Part shown: positions 1 to 6,238 of the stretch, one piece after another
Layout: every line of letters begins with the position of its first letter
How positions within the stretch are numbered: the first letter of the stretch is position 1
NCBI GenBank assembly: GCA_013817135.1
Contig: JACDDF010000082.1
Location: 1-7,832 of the forward strand
Source: Nitrospirales bacterium
GTDB lineage: Bacteria; Nitrospirota; Nitrospiria; Nitrospirales; UBA8639
Reading direction: 5' to 3'
Length of the DNA: 7,832 nt
Notes under the pieces: generated by a model
The model's input: only the letters and a program-made list of their open reading frames with translations
What the model was told of the DNA's origin: nothing
The model's database searches: none
Translations under genes and position numbers: made by a program

Positions 1-560
1 CGCATATACTCACCGGGTTTCACTCGAGAAAACTCGAGTCCCTCAATAATCACTATCCCCGCTTAGATAAGAATGCCATTAATCTCTTTCCCAATTTCTT
101 GTTTCCCTCAATAAAAAGAGCATCAATTCCGACGGTGTTAACCCGCCGTTCGGCAAGCCATGCCGCGGCAGTTCGGTCAAGAATAGATGGTGTCTTCATG
201 GGGACCTTCAGGGGATCGGTCAGAGGCGAATTCCGTGTTTCAGGAGAATCCGATCATAAGAATAGCTCCGGTGTTTGTTCAGTTCTTCCGCTTTCACAGA
301 ATTTCTATCCTGGATCTCAATCACTTTGGTCGGACCTATGGTCGCTGAAAACCCAGTTTGTTCATTATCTTGGAAAGAATTTCCATATTTCACGGGAGCG
401 TCAATGTCCGTCCCGGCATGGGAACTCATTGATGTTCGGCAGGAACCTTATCCCCATCCTTCTTGTTCGCTACCGGTTCCAGCTGAAAAGGGGAGTCTTC
501 GGGCCTTTGATCCATCCCAGGATACAGGGGCATTGAAATGTCAATCCAATTAGATATCAT
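1..560 (-). pseudogene. Cyclase-family (kynurenine-formamidase-like) metal-dependent hydrolase, frameshifted, 3' end beyond window
   Basis: Conceptual translation on the minus strand from ATG at 560-558, preceded by a good ribosome site (GGGGAG, 7-base spacer), gives a cyclase-family protein only if three reading frames are joined. Frame 1 (560 to about 432) has the family N-terminus WIDISMPLYPGM. Frame 2 (429 to about 238) has HAGTDIDAP and then the block GPTKVIEI. Frame 3 (238 to about 57) has AAAWLAERRVNTVGIDAL. Frame 4 (56 to 1) has IVIIEGLEFSRVKPGEYM and runs off the edge. Each join needs one extra base, near 430, in an A run at 238-240 and in a G run at 57-60. About 186 codons are covered, against roughly 210 usual for the family. 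The metal-binding signature HxGTHxDxPxH reads HAGTDIDAPVK, so two ligand histidines are lost. The family hydrolyses amide or ester bonds, as in N-formylkynurenine; this copy is probably dead. Homopolymer miscalls could explain two of the shifts, but not the changed ligands. Confidence 0.82.
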
Positions 561-874
561 TAACTTTCTCCCCATTTCGGTTCTCTCAATCGCCTCTCTT
601 CTCAAACCTGGAGGTCAGCCAGAATTAACCGTTACCATTCTGGCTTTTTCCCGGAACCCGCCATTGGATGATGATAGGTAGGTTATGGTTGATTCATACC
701 GTCGCTCAATAGACCTTTTTGGAATGCTCATTTGAGATTTGTCCACACCTTATGGCCGATTACACAGTCTATACTCACGAAAATGAAGATCATGATTTTA
801 AAGAATATGAATTTTTATCCACATAACCAAAGAGTGCATTCGGTGAAATTCGTTCGCTTAGAAGTACCTTCTCC
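561..874. other. Gene-poor divergent intergenic region
   Basis: This 314-base stretch separates the minus-strand cyclase remnant from the plus-strand flavoprotein gene. It holds a clear plus-strand intrinsic terminator (617-649, listed separately) and otherwise no gene I can support. A TATACT hexamer at 770-775 could be a -10 element for the downstream gene, but no convincing -35 lies 16-18 bases before it. A 24-codon reading frame (752-826) and a 16-codon one (from 685) are present without good ribosome sites, and I do not call them genes. Composition becomes AT-rich from about 775 to 830, as expected of promoter DNA. Confidence 0.5.
617..649 (+). terminator. Rho-independent terminator, plus strand
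   Basis: A perfect 9-bp stem (AGCCAGAAT at 617-625 paired with ATTCTGGCT at 637-645) encloses an 11-base loop. The T run at 645-649 overlaps the end of the stem and makes a U tract on the plus strand only; the minus strand has no matching U run after the stem. The placement is odd because no plus-strand gene is visible upstream within the window. The stem is only moderately GC-rich, but the form is textbook. Confidence 0.7.
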
Positions 875-1480
875 ATGCCACTGAATTTGGCCATAATTTA
901 TGGGTCGGTCAGGACTGAACGCCAAGGCATCAAGGCTGCCCGGTTTATGCTGAACGCCTGCCAAACGCGCGGCCATACCGCAACACTCATCGATCCTCTC
1001 CTCTATCCACTTCCCTTCTTGGATAAGATGTATAAGGAGTACGAACCTGGAGAGGCGCCTCAGCTCCTCCAACTTGTGGCTGATCTCATTATTCCGGCAG
1101 ACGCCTATATCATTGTGTCCGGCGAATACAACCACACCATTCCTCCTGCCCTTTCGAATGTATTAGACCACTTTCTTGAGGAATATTTTCAAAAACCTTC
1201 CGCCATCGTGTGCTATTCAGCAGGGGCGTTCGGCGGAGTCCGTGCCGCCATGACCCTCCGGGTGATGTTGGCCGAATTGGGGATGTCGAGTATTCCATCT
1301 TTGTTCCCCATCCCCCATGTCCAGGACGCCTTTCAGGAAGATGGCACGCCCACTGATCAAAAGTTTCATCAGAAAGCTCGAGAGTTTTTTGAAGAACTGG
1401 AATGGTATGCCCATGCCCTCAAACAAGCCCGAGCCCACCATTGCCCTCGAAGTGAGAGTTCAACACAATCGCTTACCTGA
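875..1480 (+). CDS. NADPH-dependent FMN reductase family flavoprotein
   Basis: A 201-residue cytoplasmic protein of the flavodoxin-like NAD(P)H-dependent FMN reductase family, which passes electrons from NAD(P)H through bound FMN to flavins, quinones or other acceptors. The N-terminal strand ends in GSVR (residues 10-13), the phosphate-binding loop that holds FMN. EYNHTIPPALSNVLDHF (84-100) is the family block normally written PEYN..iP..LKNaiD, here beginning with G instead of P before EYN. KPSAIVCYSAGAFGGVRA (107-124) is the third flavin-contact loop, followed by the usual LR..L..LG helix. Length fits the family. The ATG at 875 is the only reasonable start, because an in-frame stop lies at 824-826 with no ATG or GTG between; the ribosome site is weak (AGAAG-like). 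It lies 97 bases before cydA on the same strand and could be co-transcribed, but the gap allows a separate promoter. Its physiological acceptor cannot be told; a redox-stress role next to an oxidase is an inference. Confidence 0.87.
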   Translation: MPLNLAIIYGSVRTERQGIKAARFMLNACQTRGHTATLIDPLLYPLPFLDKMYKEYEPGEAPQLLQLVADLIIPADAYIIVSGEYNHTIPPALSNVLDHFLEEYFQKPSAIVCYSAGAFGGVRAAMTLRVMLAELGMSSIPSLFPIPHVQDAFQEDGTPTDQKFHQKAREFFEELEWYAHALKQARAHHCPRSESSTQSLT

Positions 1481-1577
1481 CTGGATCCAGGATTGATCGG
1501 ACATCGCGTTTCCCAAAAATCATTGACCAGGATGAAATTGGCGGGACGACTCAGAAGAATACTGATGAGGAGACCCG

Positions 1578-2927
1578 ATGATGATTGAAAACCTTCTGGC
1601 TGCGCGCCTCCTAATGGCGATTTCGCTAGGGTTTCACATTATCTTCGCCGTGGCAGGCATGGCGATGCCACTCCTAATGGTCATTGCGGAATGGGGCTAT
1701 ATTCGTAGCGGAAACGAAATCTTCCGTGAATTGGCCAAACGATGGGCGAAGGGAACGGCAATCCTGTTTGCCATTGGCGCCGTGTCCGGCACAGTGCTTT
1801 CATTTGAACTCGGACTGCTATGGCCGAAATTTATGGCTTGGGCAGGGCCGATTATCGGTCTCTTGTTTTCCTTAGAAGGGTTTGCATTTTTCACGGAAGC
1901 CATTTTTTTGGGGGTCTATCTGTATGGATGGGATAAAATTCCTCCCACGTTACATCTGATAGCCGGAGTGATCGTGGCGGTGAGTGGGGTCCTCTCCGCA
2001 TTTTTTGTGGTGCTAGCCAATGGATGGATGAACCACCCTGTCGGGTTTCAGCTACTCAATGGACAGCCCGTCCAGATTGCCCCGCTTGCCACATTTACCA
2101 ATCCCATTGGGCTTCACGAATCGCATCACATGATTCTGGCGGCATTTGTTGCAATTGGATTTCTTGTGGCCGGCATCCATGCCTTTTTCTTACTTCGACA
2201 ACCGGAAAATCCCTTCCATCAGCAGGCTCTCCTGATTGCTTTTTTTACAGGGGGAATTGCGGCGATTCTCCAACCTCTGAGTGGAGACTTACTTGCGCGC
2301 GCAGTGGCAACCTTCAGCCCGATTAAATTGGCAGCCCTCGAAGGGCATTTTCATACCAGGGCGGGGGCTTCATTTTGGATTGGAGGCATTCCCGATGTCT
2401 CTACCGCTACCGTTTCGTATGGCCTTGAAATTCCCTATGGGCTCAGCCTCCTACTTCATGGAGACCCCATGGCATCGGTCACGGGATTGATGGATTTTCC
2501 ACGCCAGGAATGGCCTCCCGTGGCCGTGGTGCATTTGGCGTTTCAAATCATGATCACGGCAGGATTTATCCTCATGGGAATCAGTGTGGTGGGATTGTGG
2601 AAAATCTGGCGCGGTAAGTCTTTATGGGAATCTCGTGGGTTTCTTCGAGGTCTTGTCGGTTGTGCTCCGTTAGGATTGATTGCCGTCGAATCCGGCTGGG
2701 TGGTTACGGAAGTGGGACGGCAACCTTGGATTATCACCGGAATTATGCACACCTCCGACGCCGTCACCCCTATGCCCGGTCTGACCGTGCCTCTTATCTT
2801 TTTTACCCTGCTCTATGGGGGACTGGCTGGAATCGTCCTGTGGCTTTTACATCGCCATCTTGCCATTTTTCCACAGACCTTAGGACCCGATGGTCCATCT
2901 TCAGGGGTAACCCATGCCGGGCCTTGA
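1578..2927 (+). CDS. cydA: Cytochrome bd-type quinol oxidase subunit I
   Basis: The 449-residue haem-bearing subunit of the bd oxidase, an integral membrane protein that oxidises quinol and reduces O2 to water. Nearly every diagnostic residue is visible. H20 matches the haem b595 ligand. E100 and E107, in LEGFAFFTEA, match the E. coli proton-channel glutamates. H183 or H184 in ESHHM is the haem b558 histidine, and M325 in FQIMI its methionine. K250 and E255, in KLAALEGHF, belong to the quinol-binding loop. E378 and GRQPW (380-384) complete the signature. About nine hydrophobic segments are seen. The b558 methionine falls at 325 against 393 in E. coli, so the Q-loop is of the short kind, as in cyanide-insensitive (CioA-like) enzymes. 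The start is fixed by GAGGAG at 1567-1572, five bases before ATG; a second ATG follows directly. The 3' end overlaps cydB by 14 bases, indicating translational coupling. Confidence 0.96.
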   Translation: MMIENLLAARLLMAISLGFHIIFAVAGMAMPLLMVIAEWGYIRSGNEIFRELAKRWAKGTAILFAIGAVSGTVLSFELGLLWPKFMAWAGPIIGLLFSLEGFAFFTEAIFLGVYLYGWDKIPPTLHLIAGVIVAVSGVLSAFFVVLANGWMNHPVGFQLLNGQPVQIAPLATFTNPIGLHESHHMILAAFVAIGFLVAGIHAFFLLRQPENPFHQQALLIAFFTGGIAAILQPLSGDLLARAVATFSPIKLAALEGHFHTRAGASFWIGGIPDVSTATVSYGLEIPYGLSLLLHGDPMASVTGLMDFPRQEWPPVAVVHLAFQIMITAGFILMGISVVGLWKIWRGKSLWESRGFLRGLVGCAPLGLIAVESGWVVTEVGRQPWIITGIMHTSDAVTPMPGLTVPLIFFTLLYGGLAGIVLWLLHRHLAIFPQTLGPDGPSSGVTHAGP

Positions 2928-3915
2928 GGAACTTCTCGCAGGTTTCTTATTAATCTCGCTGACCTTGTATGTCCTGTTGGGCGGAGCAGATTATGGAGCC
3001 GGCATATGGTATCTCCTGGCCAGAGGACCCAATGGGCATGCACAACGTCAACTAATTGCTACGGCCATCGGGCCGATTTGGGAAGCGAACCACGTATGGC
3101 TCATTCTGGTCGTCACGCTTCTCTTTTCTGCCTTTCCCCTCGCCTATGCCAGAGTTTCGACACTTCTTCACATCCCCCTCACATTACTCCTCACCGGCAT
3201 CGTGCTTCGGGGATCCGCTTTCGCCTTCCGCAGTTATGATGTCCGGCGTTCTCCCCTCCATCGTTTTTGGGGAACACTTTTTGGTCTAGCCAGTCTGATC
3301 ACGTCGATGTTTTTAGGTATTACGCTGGGCACTATAGCCAGCAACAATCTCCAATATCACCAAGGGGAATTCGTCCAGGTATTTGTGCTGCCATGGGTTC
3401 AACCGTTTCCTCTGGCAGTCGGAATATGGACGATGACGCTGTTTGCATTTTTGGCATCCGTCTATTTGATTCATGAATCGCCGGTTCCCGCTCTCCGGCA
3501 GCTCTTCCGACGACGCGCCCTAGGGGCGCTTGCGGCATCGGGCGTTATGGCCATTCTTGTTTTCCTGCTTGCAAAGGATGACGCTCCTGATATTCCTCAA
3601 GAATTAGCCCGGAGCTCAAACGGTTGGGTATTTTTAATATTGGCTATGCTGGGGATGCTGGCGAGTGCGATAGGACTGTGGATGAATCGATTTCACCTTG
3701 CCAGGATTTCAGCCATGGGTTATGTCACGGCCATTATCTGGGGGTGGGGGTTTTCACAATTTCCTGTTCTGATTAAACCCGATTTAACTATCTATAATGC
3801 TGCAGCTCCTCCCACAACGCTGGTTTTGCTCCTGGTCGCATTGGTGGCAGGAATGGTCGTGGTCTTTCCTTCACTTCTGTACCTTTTTCGTCTGTTCAAA
3901 AAAATCCAGGCGTGA
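2914..3915 (+). CDS. cydB: Cytochrome bd-type quinol oxidase subunit II
   Basis: The 333-residue partner of CydA, a membrane protein without haem ligands in most bd oxidases but needed for assembly and stability. The first helix carries the family block LLGGADYGAGIW (residues 21-32), whose D26 corresponds to a conserved aspartate important for haem incorporation in E. coli. The second signature, AIGPIWEANHVWLI (51-64), is nearly invariant in CydB. RGSAFAFRSY (99-108) follows the third helix. About eight to nine hydrophobic segments span the protein, and the length is normal. The ATG at 2914 lies inside the end of cydA and has its own AGGGG six bases upstream, consistent with coupled translation and one mRNA. 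No CydX-like small subunit gene (a single helix of about 30-40 residues) follows it. The gene ends 89 bases before the convergent gene at 4005, with no clear terminator in the gap. Confidence 0.96.
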   Translation: MPGLEELLAGFLLISLTLYVLLGGADYGAGIWYLLARGPNGHAQRQLIATAIGPIWEANHVWLILVVTLLFSAFPLAYARVSTLLHIPLTLLLTGIVLRGSAFAFRSYDVRRSPLHRFWGTLFGLASLITSMFLGITLGTIASNNLQYHQGEFVQVFVLPWVQPFPLAVGIWTMTLFAFLASVYLIHESPVPALRQLFRRRALGALAASGVMAILVFLLAKDDAPDIPQELARSSNGWVFLILAMLGMLASAIGLWMNRFHLARISAMGYVTAIIWGWGFSQFPVLIKPDLTIYNAAAPPTTLVLLLVALVAGMVVVFPSLLYLFRLFKKIQA

Positions 3916-4004
3916 CTCAGCATTATCAATCGAGACCGACAGGAGAGTCAGGAGGCATCTTCCATGAAATAAAGTTTTGGAGGCCATGCAGGTCATGTGA
4001 GAAT

Positions 4005-4394
4005 TTATCCCATGAGCGGTGGACCTTCATGATCTTCTCCGGTCAACACTTCTGCTTCTGTTTCCTCCATCTTTTCCATTTCACTGACCATTCCCAACAA
4101 CACTTGCCGTCTTTGTTGCAGAGACTTTTGTAAAAGGTCACGCGAAGTCGGTTCTTGGGCGGACTCGGGCATGTTGACCAAGGCTTCTGCTTCCGCCATG
4201 GTTGCAAAACTATAAGCAGCCATTTTGGTTTCTCTTCCATCCACACGCTTCAAAATCTCTTCAGTTTCACGATCAAACTTGTCCAATTCTTTGGTATCGA
4301 CCTCAGATTGACTGAGATTCTCTAACTTTTCCAGTTGCTGTTTCAATTGATCTACACGAGAAAATGCGGAAAAGGAAGCGTTGGTATTTGGCAT
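4005..4394 (-). CDS. Small charged coiled-coil protein of unknown function
   Basis: I do not recognise a family. The 129-residue product has no signal peptide, membrane segment or cysteine. It is rich in Glu, Lys, Gln and Met. Two helical, heptad-like stretches stand out: about residues 13-48 (from VDQLKQQLEKLENL to ETEEILKRV) and about residues 80-110 (from SRDLLQKSLQQRRQVL to EMEKMEETE). They suggest a coiled coil or helical hairpin, with an acidic C-terminal tail. I chose the ATG at 4394 although the frame stays open upstream to 4481, because a strong ribosome site lies nine bases before it and the product starts cleanly there. It lies 64 bases downstream of the receiver-domain gene on the same strand and is probably co-transcribed, so a partner or effector role is possible. 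That role is inference. Confidence 0.72.
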   Translation of the reverse strand: MPNTNASFSAFSRVDQLKQQLEKLENLSQSEVDTKELDKFDRETEEILKRVDGRETKMAAYSFATMAEAEALVNMPESAQEPTSRDLLQKSLQQRRQVLLGMVSEMEKMEETEAEVLTGEDHEGPPLMG

Positions 4395-4403
4395 AATGGA
4401 TTT

Positions 4404-4411
4404 CTCCTTTT
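4404..4411 (-). promoter_or_regulatory. Ribosome binding site that sets the start at 4394
   Basis: On the minus strand AAAAGGAG lies nine bases before the ATG at 4394-4392. It is the strongest Shine-Dalgarno match near this reading frame and argues against the longer in-frame start at 4481, which would overlap the end of the receiver gene by 23 bases. Confidence 0.75.
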
Positions 4412-4458
4412 GATTAGTCGGTATTTCTGCAACGTGTTTGAAGATCTCGTTGTCAGTT

Positions 4459-4890
4459 CTACGTGAGAAGAGAAGGGACATGACTGCCAGAATTGATTTC
4501 TGTCCTGGGCCCGGAGGAACGACCCCGGTCAGTCTTCAAATGTTCCCCGGCAATTCGGATTGCGCCCAATACCCGATCGACAGCCAAAGGACGACCGGCT
4601 GTTTGAATAGCACCAAACCGGGATACCTCAGGATCAAGGGGGGCAGAAGATGAACCTCCCAACACAATGGTCTGTCCTTTATATCCTTCGGCTTTCAAAT
4701 CCTTCAAAATTTCCAGCGCATCAAAATGGGGACAGTTACCATCCAGGATAATGATATCCGGAGAAGTCTCGCGAAGGCGCACCCACAGCTCTTCAGTGTT
4801 TGCAATTCCCCTCGCTCTTTTTCCCTTTTTTTGCAAGTGCCCTATCATCATGTCCAAAAATCTTTGGTCCTCTGTCACAAAAAAAATCAT
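4459..4890 (-). CDS. Stand-alone receiver-domain (response-regulator-like) protein
   Basis: A 143-residue cytoplasmic protein with one CheY-like receiver domain and no output domain. The order of elements fits the fold: strand 1 MIFFVTED ends in the acidic pair E7-D8; strand 3 PDIIILDGN carries D50 as the expected phospho-acceptor; strand 4 is QTIVLGG (73-79); strand 5 is followed by GRPLAVDRVL (99-108). Two switch residues are atypical. The Thr/Ser after strand 4 is replaced by Gly or shifted into GGSSS, and the invariant Lys before Pro is Arg100. It may therefore signal without ordinary phosphorylation, or be phosphorylated poorly. The last 25 or so residues are a polar, probably disordered tail. 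The start at 4890 is fixed by AGGAGG at 4898-4903, seven bases upstream. It is the first gene of a likely two-gene minus-strand operon. No histidine kinase is in view. Receiver assignment is firm; activity is not. Confidence 0.83.
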   Translation of the reverse strand: MIFFVTEDQRFLDMMIGHLQKKGKRARGIANTEELWVRLRETSPDIIILDGNCPHFDALEILKDLKAEGYKGQTIVLGGSSSAPLDPEVSRFGAIQTAGRPLAVDRVLGAIRIAGEHLKTDRGRSSGPRTEINSGSHVPSLLT

Positions 4891-5007
4891 CTGGACTCCT
4901 CCTTCCTACAAGCCCTAACCCTTTGATTCTTACCCTATTTCAATTGAAGGGGGCACTATCAAAAACCCTTGAAATGGTAAGTTATTATTTCCTCCATTCT
5001 TTATATG

Positions 5008-5034
5008 CCTGGTGTCGGGAAAATGGCCACCAGG
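5008..5034 (+). repeat. Inverted repeat, 7-bp arms
   Basis: CCTGGTG at 5008-5014 is the exact reverse complement of CACCAGG at 5028-5034, with a 13-base spacer. No T run follows, so it is not an intrinsic terminator. It could be an operator or a leader hairpin for the PRC-barrel gene about 150 bases downstream; chance remains possible at this length. Confidence 0.35.
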
Positions 5035-5108
5035 ATACCAACTGGATAAAGTTCTGATGGACCTTCCTATTTTATCTATGTTAGAGAATGGGTTGGGCCT
5101 CTATATTG

Positions 5109-5124
5109 AGGCAGCATTCTGCCT
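5109..5124 (+). repeat. Tight hairpin in the PRC-barrel leader
   Basis: AGGCAG at 5109-5114 pairs perfectly with CTGCCT at 5119-5124 around a four-base loop (CATT). It lies 56 bases before the PRC-barrel start. There is no U tract, so it does not look like a terminator; an mRNA leader structure or a protein-binding site is possible. Confidence 0.35.
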
Positions 5125-5180
5125 TCGTACGGGGAGCTCATTAAGATGGCGGGAGTCAGGCCGGCAAACTGGAGGTCCGT

Positions 5181-5624
5181 ATGCCAGTGTTTTTTCTCAT
5201 CTTTTTTTTCGGTTCCTTCCTGCTCACCACACCCTTATCCCAAGCTTTAGCTCCAAATTTAAACCAGGATTCCTACAAGGCCAGTGAACTGGTTGGGAAA
5301 TCCGTCAAGAATCTGCAAGGCGAAGACATTGGGCAGATTGAAGAACTGGTCATAGGGAGCAATGGAGAAATCGGGTATGCCGTTTTATCCTTTGGAGGAT
5401 TTTTAGGTATGGGAGATAAGCTCTTTGCTGTGCCATGGGCCTCGCTGGCACATCAACCGAATCGCGAGTATTTGACCCTGGATATTCAGCCGAAAAATTT
5501 AGAAAAGGCTCCAGGTTTTAATAAAAATGATTGGCCGGACATGAAGGAGGAAAAGTGGAAATTACTAATATGGGAATTCTACTCAACGCCCGATCAATCC
5601 CCTCATAATACCAAGGCCCGGTAA
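5181..5624 (+). CDS. Exported PRC-barrel domain protein
   Basis: A 147-residue protein with a hydrophobic N-terminal export signal (residues 1 to about 24, possible cleavage after SQALA), so the mature protein should act in the periplasm, or stay membrane-anchored if uncleaved. The body is a PRC-barrel. ASELVGKSVKNLQGEDIGQI (about 34-53) gives the first strands, followed by the IGYAVLSFGGFLGMGDKLFAVPW segment (about 65-87), where the GFLG.G.K..aVPW pattern is the family hallmark. The C-terminal part has the NKNDWPDM motif (about 114-121) often seen in exported PRC-barrel proteins. The barrel is a protein- or RNA-binding module found in photosynthetic reaction centre H subunits and RimM; no enzymatic residues are seen. 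The start is fixed by GGAGG at 5171-5175, five bases before ATG. It lies 83 bases before the pentaheme cytochrome on the same strand, so co-expression with that electron-transfer complex is possible but unproven. Confidence 0.85.
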   Translation: MPVFFLIFFFGSFLLTTPLSQALAPNLNQDSYKASELVGKSVKNLQGEDIGQIEELVIGSNGEIGYAVLSFGGFLGMGDKLFAVPWASLAHQPNREYLTLDIQPKNLEKAPGFNKNDWPDMKEEKWKLLIWEFYSTPDQSPHNTKAR

Positions 5625-5707
5625 CACCGTTGTTGGCAATGTTCCAAAGAGTCTGAATGGGGATGGGTGATGGATAATTCTTCAAAAGTCCTCGCACACA
5701 TAAATGA

Positions 5708-6226
5708 ATGATGTCGGGAAAAATCATGGGAGTCATCCTCGCGTTGTTGGCCGGAAGTGTGGCCATGGGCATCGGTGGCCTATATTCCATCGGGAGTGCC
5801 GATTTGTCTGTTCAGGATGAGCAGCCCATTCGGTTTAGCCATCATCTGCATGCGGGAACATTGGCAATCAAATGCCAATATTGTCATCGATATGCGACAC
5901 GGTCTCCTGTGGCGGGTGTGCCATCTATGGCCGTGTGCCAGACGTGCCATCAATCATTACCTCAAACGACACCGGATATGAAAATGCTGCAGACCTATTG
6001 GAAGGAAAAACGGCCGATCCCATGGGTTAGACTCCAACGTCTTCCGGATCATGTGTACTTTACGCATGAAATGCATCTGTTCGCGGGACTTTCATGTATC
6101 TCATGCCATGGAAATGTTGACCGCATGTCGAACACTCCCAGAGCTCCCACCTATGAAATGGGCTGGTGTTTGACCTGCCATGAACAACGCGGGGCTTCTC
6201 ATGACTGTTGGACTTGTCATAAGTAA
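5708..6226 (+). CDS. actA: Pentaheme cytochrome c, ActA-like subunit of alternative complex III
   Basis: A 172-residue protein with an uncleaved-looking N-terminal membrane anchor (about residues 7-29) and five CXXCH haem c sites at residues 56-60, 77-81, 130-134, 154-158 and 167-171. Each of the two halves begins with an F.H..H pattern (FSHHLH at 43-48, FTHEMH at 118-123) that would supply distal haem ligands. Haem count, single anchor and a molybdopterin-family gene 12 bases downstream match ActA of alternative complex III, which exchanges electrons between quinol and a periplasmic acceptor. QrcA of menaquinone reductases is related but carries six haems. The start is uncertain. ATG at 5708 follows a stop codon directly and has no Shine-Dalgarno; ATG at 5711 is next; ATG at 5726 has a weak GGGA six bases upstream and would keep the anchor. 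The last CXXCH sits at the extreme C-terminus, one residue before the stop. Confidence 0.8.
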   Translation: MMSGKIMGVILALLAGSVAMGIGGLYSIGSADLSVQDEQPIRFSHHLHAGTLAIKCQYCHRYATRSPVAGVPSMAVCQTCHQSLPQTTPDMKMLQTYWKEKRPIPWVRLQRLPDHVYFTHEMHLFAGLSCISCHGNVDRMSNTPRAPTYEMGWCLTCHEQRGASHDCWTCHK

Positions 6227-6238
6227 ACGGGGGAACCC

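Larger units (their letters stand above)
4891..5180. promoter_or_regulatory. Divergent intergenic region with inverted repeats
   Basis: These 290 bases lie between the minus-strand receiver gene and the plus-strand PRC-barrel gene, so both promoters should be here. No supported gene is present. A 10-bp palindrome TTCAATTGAA sits at 4939-4948, about 50 bases before the receiver start, where an operator would be plausible. Two hairpins lie nearer the PRC-barrel gene (5008-5034 and 5109-5124, listed separately). I could not identify a convincing -35/-10 pair on either strand. Confidence 0.4.

Noticed and set aside
22..39. Perfect hairpin ACTCGAG-AAAA-CTCGAGT
   Set aside because: It lies inside the cyclase coding remnant, where both arms encode family-consistent residues (GLEFSRV); there is no clear U tract, so it is probably a codon coincidence.
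99..536. Open plus-strand frame of 145 codons at the left end
   Set aside because: It is antisense to the cyclase remnant, whose family motifs are clear on the minus strand; its own product has no recognisable motif and no good ribosome site.
752..826. A 24-codon acidic frame just before the FMN-reductase gene
   Set aside because: It has no ribosome site and no recognisable motif; it is too short to separate from chance, although a leader peptide cannot be ruled out.
815..1135. Minus-strand frame of 106 codons
   Set aside because: It is a shadow of the flavoprotein gene on the opposite strand, with no ribosome site and no family character.
1481..1490. CTGGATCCAG palindrome right after the FMN-reductase stop
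   Set aside because: It is only 10 bp with no loop and no T run, so it is neither a terminator nor a supported operator.
4395..4481. Upstream extension of the coiled-coil protein by 29 residues
   Set aside because: It would overlap the receiver gene and ignores the strong ribosome site at 4404-4411.
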